Part shown: positions 1 to 5,150 of the stretch, piece by piece
How positions within the stretch are numbered: the stretch's first letter is position 1
How the letters are laid out: each line of letters opens with the position of its first letter
NCBI GenBank assembly: GCA_002407725.1
Contig: DHOD01000136.1
Coordinates: forward strand, 3,483-8,968
Length of the DNA: 5,486 nt
Direction: 5' to 3'
Source: Christensenella sp. UBA5399
Lineage (GTDB): Bacteria > Bacillota > Clostridia > Christensenellales > Christensenellaceae
Program-made: the position numbers and the translations under genes
Notes under the pieces: generated by a model
What the model was told of the DNA's origin: nothing
What the model saw: the letters and a program-made list of their open reading frames with translations, nothing else
Databases searched by the model: none

Positions 1-291
1 AACCGTGCAATCTACCGCGAGCGGCGCGACGCGCTTTGCGGCAGCTTGCGCGACGCAGGTTGGGGTGTGCCCGACAGCCCCGCCACCATGTTTGTCTGGG
101 CCAAGCTGCCGCAACACCGGCCGGATTCTGCTGCGTTTGTCATGGAGCTGATGCAGAAGACAGGGGTCATCTGCACGCCGGGCTCCAGCTTTGGCAACAC
201 GGGCGAAGGCTATGTGCGTTTTGCGCTGGTACGCGACGCCGCCACATTGCGCCATGCCGCCCGGCTGATTGGCGACAGCGGCCTCATATAG
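1..291 (+). CDS. Class I/II PLP-dependent aminotransferase, C-terminal part (5' end outside the window)
   Basis: The frame is open from base 1 (AAC) to the TAG at 289-291, giving 96 residues that begin NRAIYRERRD and end in ARLIGDSGLI. The stretch GVICTPGSSFGNTGEGYVRFAL is the C-terminal small-domain signature of fold-type I aminotransferases; the Arg in YVRFAL corresponds to the residue that binds the substrate alpha-carboxylate in this family. The wording is closest, from memory, to LL-diaminopimelate aminotransferase (DapL) and related alanine/aspartate transaminases, cytosolic enzymes that move an amino group between an amino acid and a 2-oxo acid using PLP. The PLP lysine lies upstream, outside the window, so substrate cannot be assigned and no symbol is given. 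No clear terminator follows the stop. After the TAG the frame closes again within 17 codons with nothing conserved, so this TAG looks like the true stop. Confidence 0.9.
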   Translation, partial: NRAIYRERRDALCGSLRDAGWGVPDSPATMFVWAKLPQHRPDSAAFVMELMQKTGVICTPGSSFGNTGEGYVRFALVRDAATLRHAARLIGDSGLI

Positions 292-332
292 GTGTTTCCG
301 CCATCCATGTATAACAAAAAGTACATGATGTC

Positions 333-362
333 TTCACATTGATTACACATACGGGGTATACT
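333..362 (+). promoter_or_regulatory. Candidate sigma-A-type promoter for the two-component operon
   Basis: TTCACA at 333-338 (5 of 6 to TTGACA) and TATACT at 357-362 (5 of 6 to TATAAT) are 18 bases apart. An overlapping alternative is TTGATT at 339-344 with TATATA at 362-367, 17 apart. Either would start transcription near 370, leaving a leader of about 65-70 bases before the response regulator. The region is markedly richer in A+T than the flanking genes. The assignment is by eye only. Confidence 0.5.
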
Positions 363-415
363 ATATAACATATTGTGAAATAAAAACGTCCATGTTTTTA
401 TTGGAAAATAGTATA
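357..415. repeat. Nested inverted repeats overlapping the promoter and leader (possible operator)
   Basis: The outer arms are TATACTAT (357-364) and ATAGTATA (408-415), a perfect 8-base inverted repeat whose left arm covers the proposed -10 box. Inside them lies a perfect 9-base inverted repeat, AATAAAAAC (379-387) and GTTTTTATT (394-402), around the 6-base spacer GTCCAT. The arms are almost all A/T, so an RNA hairpin would be weak. A protein-binding site in DNA, perhaps for autoregulation by the downstream response regulator, is the more natural reading, but this is inference. Confidence 0.4.
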
Positions 416-437
416 AACGGATCAGAGGAATTTTTGC

Positions 438-1109
438 ATGTATAAACTGCTTGTTGTAGACGATGAGGAAAATATCCGCACCATTATCAAAAAATACGCT
501 GAATTTGAATCCTTTGAGGTCGCCGAGGCCAAAGACGGGTTGGACGCCGTAGGCCTGTGCCGGGAAAACAAATACGATATCGTTGTCATGGACATCATGA
601 TGCCGGAGCTGGACGGCTTTTCCGCTGTCAAAAAGATCCGCGAGTTCAGCGGCGTCCCCGTCATCATGCTTTCGGCACGTGGGGAAGAATACGACAAAAT
701 ACACGGATTTGAATTGGGTATCGACGATTACGTGGTCAAGCCTTTCTCGCCCAAGGAGCTGGTTATGCGCCTGCGCGCGGTGCTGCAGCGGGCCAGCGGC
801 CAGAGCGAATCCAAGGGCGTCATGGATTTTGGCGAACTTAAGATCGATACGTCGGGCATGATTGTATACGTTGACGAGCAGCGCGTGGAGCTTTCCCGCA
901 AGGCATACGAGTTGCTGACCTACCTTGCCAAAAACAAGGGGATTGCGCTGACGCGCGAACAGCTGATTTGCGAGGTTTGGGGATACGATTTTTACGGGGA
1001 CGACCGCACGCTGGACACGCATGTCAAAACACTGCGCAGCGCCCTTGGCCCCTGCCGCGATAAAATTGTAACTGTCAGGGGGGTTGGGTACCGCTTTGAA
1101 GCTGAATGA
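438..1109 (+). CDS. OmpR/PhoB-family two-component response regulator
   Basis: This 223-residue DNA-binding response regulator has the usual length for its family. Residues 1-118 form the receiver domain: acidic pocket D8-D9, phospho-acceptor D52 (VVMDIMMPELDG), the switch residue S79 (IMLSA), Y98 and the conserved K101 (DDYVVKPFS). Residues about 128-222 form the winged-helix output domain, with the recognition region around REQLICEVWGYDFYGDDRTLDTHVK (quoted in parts: REQLICEVWG, then RTLDTHVK) and the C-terminal wing hairpin VRGVGYRFE. All catalytic residues are present, so it should be functional. The ATG is supported by AGAGGA at 424-429, 8 bases upstream. The kinase gene overlaps its 3' end, so the pair is surely one operon and the kinase is its cognate partner. 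Automated names such as SrrA, ResD or VanR are often attached to such proteins; nothing here justifies one. Confidence 0.96.
   Translation: MYKLLVVDDEENIRTIIKKYAEFESFEVAEAKDGLDAVGLCRENKYDIVVMDIMMPELDGFSAVKKIREFSGVPVIMLSARGEEYDKIHGFELGIDDYVVKPFSPKELVMRLRAVLQRASGQSESKGVMDFGELKIDTSGMIVYVDEQRVELSRKAYELLTYLAKNKGIALTREQLICEVWGYDFYGDDRTLDTHVKTLRSALGPCRDKIVTVRGVGYRFEAE
1077..1098 (+). promoter_or_regulatory. Ribosome binding site and TTG that set the kinase start
   Basis: The only G-rich Shine-Dalgarno-like run near the kinase start is AGGGGGG at 1077-1083. It abuts the TTG at 1084, leaving no spacing, but sits 12 bases before the in-frame TTG at 1096. The product from 1096 begins MKLNDLSIKWK, a natural kinase N-terminus. 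The 1096 start overlaps the regulator gene by 14 bases. No in-frame ATG exists before the first membrane helix. Confidence 0.55.
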
Positions 1110-2568
1110 CCTGAGCATCAAATGGAAGATTTTCTTCTTCATTTTGATTTTTGCCGCCGTCATGATGGTGTTGCTTTGGCTTTTCCAAACGGTTTTTTTG
1201 CATGATTTTTATCAGACCATCAAGACGCAAAAAATTGAAACCAACGCCGACCTGGTCGAGCAAAACATTGACAACCCTGATTTGCAGGTGCTGCTGGACC
1301 AGATTTCCCGCAGCGACGATACCTCCATTGTCATTGCGGATATGGAGGGAAACGCTGTCTATGAAACAGATATCCCAGCGGGTTTTTTGCATATGCTTTC
1401 CCAAAACCCTTCCCCGCAGCTTATGGAAATCATCCGCGAAAACGGTGGCACCCTGACCGTACCATTTACCGAAAACGAAACGCTGATGCAGCCTTCGGAA
1501 TACCAACGTGAAAACTTCCAGGGGAGCAACCTGCCCCCCGGCGGCCCCATGCGGTCTATGCGGGGCATTATGCTCACACGCCTGATCACCGACGACGCGG
1601 GCGATGAAATGCTGATGTTCCTGTATTCAATGACCACACCGGCCGACGCAACGGTGGACACGTTGCGCATCCAGCTTCTGTACATCACCGTCATACTGGT
1701 CGCCTTTGCCTTTTTATTGGCTTTCCTGATTTCCAAAAACATATCGAAGCCTATATCGGGCATGGTCAAAGGGGTGCGCCGGCTGGCAAAGTCCGATTAT
1801 TCCGTACGCTTTCACGAGACGGGGTATTCCGAGGTTAACGAGCTTTCGGGCGCGCTCAATTACGCAACCGAAGAGCTTTCCAAAACCGAGGACCTGCGCC
1901 GGGAGCTTATTGCCAACGTATCGCACGACCTGCGCACGCCGCTTGCCACAATAGGCGGTTATGTGGAAATATTCCGCGATATCCCGTCCGAGGTGACGCC
2001 CGAGAACACCAAAATCGTACTGGACGAGGTCAAGCACCTGACGTTGCTGATCAACGATATGCTCGACCTGTCCAAGCTGCAAAGCGGCGTACAAAAGCTC
2101 AGCAGGACGCAGTTCAATTTTACGCAGCTTGTGGCGGAGACGCTGGCGCGGTTTGACAATGCCGCGGACAACGAATATACAATCGAATTTGACCACAGTA
2201 ACGACATCACCGTAAACGCCGACCGGATCAAGCTGGGGCAGGTACTATACAACCTGGTGGGCAACGCGCTGACCCACACGGATGGGGACAAGAAAATACT
2301 TGTCCGGCAGGAGCAAACTGCGGACGGCGGCGTCCGGCTTTCCGTTACGGACTATGGCGAAGGCATTGCGGCCGATGAGCTGCAAAATATATGGGAACGG
2401 TATTACACGATCGATAAAAACCACAAGCGTTCTGTTGCGGGCGGCACCGGGCTCGGCCTTTCCATTGTGCGCAAGATGCTCGACCTGCACGGCGCGCAGT
2501 ACGGTGTGGAGAGCGAGAGCGGCAAGGGCAGCACCTTCTGGTTTGTGCTTCCGCCCGATGCTACATAA
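1096..2568 (+). CDS. Membrane sensor histidine kinase (HAMP-HisKA-HATPase_c)
   Basis: This 490-residue kinase (494 if the TTG at 1084 is used) is the partner of the upstream regulator. In order: a short cytoplasmic N-terminus; membrane helix 1 at about 12-30 (IFFFILIFAAVMMVLLWLF); an extracytoplasmic sensor segment of about 160 residues; membrane helix 2 at about 194-212; a HAMP linker from about 213 to 265; HisKA with the H-box SHDLRTPLA, phospho-accepting H277; HATPase_c with N box NLVGNALTH (about 386-394), the ATP-contacting D419 in DYGEG, an F-box-like region ERYYTID and G2 box GGTGLGLS (from 449). All catalytic motifs are intact, so it should autophosphorylate and act on D52 of the regulator. 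The sensor segment matches no ligand-binding family I can recognise; it includes a Pro/Gly-rich stretch NLPPGGPMRSMRG. It ends at the TAA at 2566-2568, just ahead of a terminator. The signal it senses is unknown. Confidence 0.95.
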   Translation: MKLNDLSIKWKIFFFILIFAAVMMVLLWLFQTVFLHDFYQTIKTQKIETNADLVEQNIDNPDLQVLLDQISRSDDTSIVIADMEGNAVYETDIPAGFLHMLSQNPSPQLMEIIRENGGTLTVPFTENETLMQPSEYQRENFQGSNLPPGGPMRSMRGIMLTRLITDDAGDEMLMFLYSMTTPADATVDTLRIQLLYITVILVAFAFLLAFLISKNISKPISGMVKGVRRLAKSDYSVRFHETGYSEVNELSGALNYATEELSKTEDLRRELIANVSHDLRTPLATIGGYVEIFRDIPSEVTPENTKIVLDEVKHLTLLINDMLDLSKLQSGVQKLSRTQFNFTQLVAETLARFDNAADNEYTIEFDHSNDITVNADRIKLGQVLYNLVGNALTHTDGDKKILVRQEQTADGGVRLSVTDYGEGIAADELQNIWERYYTIDKNHKRSVAGGTGLGLSIVRKMLDLHGAQYGVESESGKGSTFWFVLPPDAT

Positions 2569-2587
2569 TTGATCTAAATCATTCTGC

Positions 2588-2620
2588 AACCCCATCCGGA
2601 TCATTTTCCGGGTGGGGTTT
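2588..2620 (+). terminator. Probable intrinsic terminator of the two-component operon
   Basis: AACCCCATCCGG (2588-2599) pairs with CCGGGTGGGGTT (2608-2619) as a 12-base stem with one G-U pair and an 8-base loop, 19 bases after the kinase stop. The T tract behind it is short (TTT, then GTCATGTTT), so termination may be incomplete and some read-through into the sigma factor gene is possible. Confidence 0.75.
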
Positions 2621-2640
2621 GTCATGTTTCCAATCCTTTT

Positions 2641-2662
2641 TCGTATATATTTACGAGCGCTC
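2641..2662. repeat. Small palindromes ahead of the sigma factor gene
   Basis: TCGTA (2641-2645) and TACGA (2652-2656) form 5-base arms around TATATT, directly overlapping the perfect 8-base palindrome GAGCGCTC (2655-2662). They lie between the terminator and the ribosome binding site of the sigma factor gene, where its promoter must be. I could not find a convincing sigma-A promoter, nor the AAC / CGTC elements typical of ECF autoregulation. The site may be an operator or chance. Confidence 0.25.
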
Positions 2663-2685
2663 AAATCACATAAAGGAGCAGATGC

Positions 2686-3303
2686 ATGGACAGACAATTC
2701 ACGGACAATTTATATCCTGTGCGGCAAACCATGTATAATGAATCTATGTTCGAAAATCATGATCAGCAGATTTGCCACATGCTTAAGCATTCTCCCGAAA
2801 AAGGCCTGGATATGCTTATCGCACAATACACGGGCTATGTATGGGCCATCGTAAGCAGAAAGCTGGAGAGTTATTCCCGCCAGGACGCAGAAGAATGTGC
2901 CAGCGATGTTTTTTATGCTGTTTTCCAAAAACGGCACACTCTTTCCGAATCCAGGGGAAGTCTCAAGGCTTTTATCTGCACTGTAACCAAAAACAAAGCC
3001 ATCGACTACGCGCGGCAGCTTTGCCGGCGGCAGGAGCGGTATATTCATACGCCCCCGCCGGACCGGGCCTGTGAGCAGGATGACCTGGTAGCCAAGGAAC
3101 GTAACCATCAACTGCTAAAAACCGTAAAAAAGCTAAGCCCGGCCGACGCCGCAATCATCATACGCAGGTTTTACCTCGGCATGCCGATCCGGCAAATTGC
3201 AAAGGAAATGCACATGAAGGCAAACACCGTCAGCCAACGATGTGTTCGCGCCACCGCCAGGCTTGCACAATTATTAGACAAGGAGGATTTTCGCAATGAT
3301 TGA
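2686..3303 (+). CDS. ECF-type (sigma-70 family) RNA polymerase sigma factor
   Basis: The 205-residue protein has the two-domain layout of extracytoplasmic function sigma factors. Sigma region 2 spans about 41-113 (LDMLIAQYTGYVWAIV, then QDAEECASDVFYAVF, then GSLKAFICTVTKNKAIDYAR), which binds core polymerase and the -10 element. A variable linker follows (about 114-138), then region 4 at about 142-198 with the helix-turn-helix MPIRQIAKEMHMKANTVSQR, which reads the -35 element. Regions 1 and 3 are absent, as is typical. The ATG at 2686 is chosen because AAGGAG (2673-2678) sits 7 bases upstream. It gives about 20 extra N-terminal residues before the usual ECF start, and M21 (2746) would be the more conventional beginning. 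The next gene overlaps its end by 8 bases, matching the usual sigma/anti-sigma coupling. Its regulon is unknown. Confidence 0.92.
   Translation: MDRQFTDNLYPVRQTMYNESMFENHDQQICHMLKHSPEKGLDMLIAQYTGYVWAIVSRKLESYSRQDAEECASDVFYAVFQKRHTLSESRGSLKAFICTVTKNKAIDYARQLCRRQERYIHTPPPDRACEQDDLVAKERNHQLLKTVKKLSPADAAIIIRRFYLGMPIRQIAKEMHMKANTVSQRCVRATARLAQLLDKEDFRND
3280..3286 (+). promoter_or_regulatory. Ribosome binding site of the anti-sigma-like gene, inside the sigma gene
   Basis: AAGGAGG at 3280-3286 lies 9 bases before the ATG at 3296 and is a near-perfect Shine-Dalgarno sequence. It fixes the start and shows that the downstream gene is translated efficiently in coupling with the sigma factor, which ends 8 bases into it. 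Confidence 0.8.
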
Positions 3304-4621
3304 AAACCGATTGGAAAAATGGATGGACTCTTTTAGCCGGGAGCAGGCGGAAGATCTGTTACAGGATATCGAAGTAAACACGGACAGACGCCTCGCGCGT
3401 AAAATTGGTAAAATGACCCGCAAACGTCTGGGTTTCGCCGCCCAAAAACACCGTCCCAGATGGCTGATCCCCATAGCGGCCTGCGCGTGCGCCGCAATCA
3501 TCTGCACCGCAGTTCCTCCCGTCAGGGCCGCCATACTGGATTTGTTCAGCCGTTTCAACGCGCAGGTCTATATGGGCACGCCACAGGCGCAGCGCACCGC
3601 CATCCCCGGGGTAGAGGCGCTTATCCAGCAACCGGAGCAGAGCAAAACTCACGAAGTGCTGCTGGGGGAAGCGCTTCCCGATTGGAATGAAATCAGTGAA
3701 GCGAGGGCCGCATCCGGGTATAGTACGTTTGACGCCTCCCAATTCAAATGGCTCCTCGACATCAAGCCGGGGGCATCCGAAGTGTTGTACGACGGCGGAA
3801 ACACCCTGATGGTAACCGGCGCGCTGCAAACGGAAAATCCACTACCCTTTTATGCGCCCTATATGGATATACCGGAGACAGACCAGCGTCTTTCGTTAAA
3901 CGGTGCCACTTTCACCTACAAGGATGATAGCGGCAACACGCAAACGTTGCACGGCGTGTGCAACCTGCAAATATTCGACGAGGAGGCATCCTCCCTGGCT
4001 TCCAACGGCGAAGAACGCGTCGCCAACACCGGCTACATCCTCTCCAAAGGCGAGGTTCCCTTTGTCGCGGAGTTTTCATTGCTGACACAAACGGCTGCGG
4101 ACGGCACATTGGACACTTCTTCACCCTGGACGGAAACCACCCTGCCCGAACGCGTGGTGGACGCAAGCCTGACGCTGGACATCAACGACAGCCAGGTCGA
4201 CGACATGGGCAGCATCGGCAAAATCGCACAGGTGTCTTTTGACATTTCATTTGATGCATCGGAAAGCAGCACCACAGCCACGGATGTTATGGTTGGCCAA
4301 TCGATCAGCCTCACCGGCAGCAGCATCGTCACGCTGAACTACAGCGGCTCATACTTCCAGGACACCTTTACCTGCGCCAACGAAGAGCTATCCCTTGACG
4401 GCATGGCTCTGGACGTGACACAGGTTGATCAAGCGTTTGACTCCCTGACAGTATATTACACGCTGCACCTTCCCCCCGATTGGAGCGACGAAACCGCCGA
4501 TGCTTTCCTCCTGAACGAATCGGGACATGCGGGCCTTTTCTTCCTGCCCGTAGCCGATGGGGCCGAGCTTGATTCTTGCTCGCCATGGATGGTCTCCAGA
4601 AACAGGAGGGAAAGCGAATAG
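3296..4621 (+). CDS. Putative membrane-anchored anti-sigma factor, C-terminus cut by an in-frame TAG
   Basis: The 441-residue product has the architecture of a transmembrane anti-sigma factor. A basic cytoplasmic segment (1-55, with RRLARKIGKMTRKRLG) is expected to hold the sigma factor. One membrane helix follows at about 56-74 (WLIPIAACACAAIICTAVP), then a large extracytoplasmic portion rich in beta-type segments (from about 77). The junction PPVRAAILDLFSRF resembles proteins carrying DUF4179-like domains next to clostridial ECF sigma genes; this is recalled, not searched. The role is inferred mainly from the overlap with the sigma gene and from topology; no zinc-binding HxxxCxxC motif of the classic ZAS type is present. 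The TAG at 4619-4621 ends the frame after NRRESE, but the same frame stays open for 66 more codons to 4822. The native protein was probably 508 residues, so this allele may lack its last extracytoplasmic strands. Confidence 0.75.
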   Translation: MIENRLEKWMDSFSREQAEDLLQDIEVNTDRRLARKIGKMTRKRLGFAAQKHRPRWLIPIAACACAAIICTAVPPVRAAILDLFSRFNAQVYMGTPQAQRTAIPGVEALIQQPEQSKTHEVLLGEALPDWNEISEARAASGYSTFDASQFKWLLDIKPGASEVLYDGGNTLMVTGALQTENPLPFYAPYMDIPETDQRLSLNGATFTYKDDSGNTQTLHGVCNLQIFDEEASSLASNGEERVANTGYILSKGEVPFVAEFSLLTQTAADGTLDTSSPWTETTLPERVVDASLTLDINDSQVDDMGSIGKIAQVSFDISFDASESSTTATDVMVGQSISLTGSSIVTLNYSGSYFQDTFTCANEELSLDGMALDVTQVDQAFDSLTVYYTLHLPPDWSDETADAFLLNESGHAGLFFLPVADGAELDSCSPWMVSRNRRESE

Positions 4622-4822
4622 AGTCTGACCGTCCCCGTCATGCCATCCAGCATGAATACGCTGGAATTGATTCCCCTGATGATGTATATAACAGAAATCG
4701 ACGGGCAGGCAATCCCCCTTGGCGAAACCGTGACATTTGATATGACCGGCAGGGACAGCTGGGAGTTCGACACCGATTATGTAAGGCTGGATCAAGCCTG
4801 GCTGGCTGTCATCGAAAATTAA
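4622..4822 (+). pseudogene. In-frame C-terminal remainder of the anti-sigma-like gene after the TAG
   Basis: The frame of the upstream gene continues without a break for 66 codons from AGT at 4622 to TAA at 4820-4822. The product starts SLTVPVMPSSMNTLELIPL and includes ITEIDGQAIPLGETVTFDM and ends YVRLDQAWLAVIEN. It reads as a normal protein segment, with codon choice like the upstream gene and beta-strand-like alternation that continues the preceding domain. The first in-frame ATG (4640) has no Shine-Dalgarno sequence before it (GACCGTCCCCGTC), so an independent gene is unlikely. It is best taken as the severed end of the upstream protein, unless the TAG is read through or is a base-call error. 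Confidence 0.65.
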
Positions 4823-4848
4823 CGTATTCTGTAAAAACTCTATGTAAA

Positions 4849-4890
4849 CAGGCTGGGTCCGCGCGATCGCTTTTGCGTGGGCCCAGCCTG
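4849..4890. terminator. Long GC-rich hairpin between convergent operons
   Basis: CAGGCTGGGTCCGCGC (4849-4864) pairs with GCGTGGGCCCAGCCTG (4875-4890): a 16-base stem with two G-U pairs and no mismatch, and a 10-base loop. It starts 26 bases after the TAA at 4822. On the plus strand it is followed by CTAATAAGG rather than a U tract. On the minus strand it is followed by TGTTTACATAGAGTTTTT, a poor, delayed U tract. It likely serves as a bidirectional barrier or as 3'-end protection. The loop side holds the palindrome GCGATCGC (4863-4870). Confidence 0.6.
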
Positions 4891-4942
4891 CTAATAAGGA
4901 AAAAGTTGTTCCGTCGTAATCAGTTTCATGTATTCACGGTTT

Positions 4943-4971
4943 CTTTGGGCTTTACCCAAAGGCCTTTTTTT
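4943..4971 (+). terminator. Intrinsic terminator for plus-strand transcription
   Basis: CTTTGGG (4943-4949) and CCCAAAG (4955-4961) form a perfect 7-base stem with a 5-base loop, followed by GCC and then seven T (4965-4971). The polarity fits transcripts arriving from the sigma/anti-sigma operon. It sits inside the 3' end of the oppositely oriented small gene: the loop contains that gene's stop codon (4952-4954). The stem is short and three bases separate it from the T tract, so strength is uncertain. Confidence 0.5.
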
Positions 4972-5131
4972 GATGCCGCCGCGAAAGGTTCGATTGGTAC
5001 ATCCTATCGCTTTCCTGTGCGTCAGCGTACCGTTCGTCGGCGTCCCTGCGGGACATAAACCCTTCGCGTACCGCCTCGTCGAGCAGTTTTTTCATTTCTT
5101 CGAGGTATGCGTTTCCCTTTTCGCCATCCAT
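4952..5131 (-). CDS. Small charged hypothetical protein, 59 residues, downstream of an ABC permease
   Basis: The minus-strand frame from ATG (5131-5129) to TAA (4954-4952) encodes a 59-residue hydrophilic protein. Its first half, with YLEEMKKLLDEAVREG, looks like an amphipathic helix; the second half is rich in Arg, Asp and Gln (RRDADERYADAQESD) and ends RRHQKKAFG. It has no membrane helix, signal peptide or cysteine. The start is fixed by AAGGAGG (minus strand, 5146-5140), 8 bases upstream. A longer frame from 5260 would run across the permease gene and has no ribosome site. It follows the permease stop by 19 bases, so it is probably co-transcribed. The LEEMKKLLDEAVREGFMSRRDADE region (read in parts) faintly recalls SHOCT-type short helical modules, but this is a guess and no function is assigned. 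Confidence 0.65.
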   Translation of the reverse strand: MDGEKGNAYLEEMKKLLDEAVREGFMSRRDADERYADAQESDRMYQSNLSRRHQKKAFG

Positions 5132-5139
5132 GCGGCATC

Positions 5140-5146
5140 CCTCCTT
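5140..5146 (-). promoter_or_regulatory. Ribosome binding site of the 59-residue small gene
   Basis: On the minus strand AAGGAGG lies in the 19-base gap after the permease stop codon, 8 bases before the ATG at 5131. It is the best evidence that the small frame is a real gene and decides its start. Another ATG at 5138-5136 is only one base from this site and opens a different frame, so it is not the start. Confidence 0.65.
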
Positions 5147-5150
5147 TCTG

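Noticed and set aside
305..314. Shared 10-mer CCATGTATAA upstream of the regulator and within the sigma gene (2729-2738)
   Set aside because: Several 10-base matches are expected by chance in a window this size; the contexts differ and no symmetry or further copies support a common site.
306..327. CATGTA / TACATG inverted repeat just after the aminotransferase as a terminator
   Set aside because: Only six A/T-rich pairs around a 10-base loop and no T tract follow; too weak to call.
1106..1109. ATGA at the end of the regulator gene as a coupled start for the kinase
   Set aside because: That ATG is in the wrong frame for the kinase and meets a stop after two codons.
210..1163. Minus-strand open frame of 317 codons opposite the response regulator
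   Set aside because: The plus strand here encodes an OmpR regulator with every conserved residue; the minus frame has no ribosome site or recognisable domain and is an antisense shadow.
1714..2196. Minus-strand 160-codon frame, with similar frames at 1075-1506 and 2245-2697, opposite the kinase
   Set aside because: All lie antisense to intact HAMP, HisKA and ATPase motifs and show no family features or start signals.
2693..2710. Direct repeat GACAATT at 2693-2699 and 2704-2710, one helical turn apart, as a regulator site
   Set aside because: It lies downstream of the sigma gene start codon within coding sequence, and seven bases twice is weak evidence.
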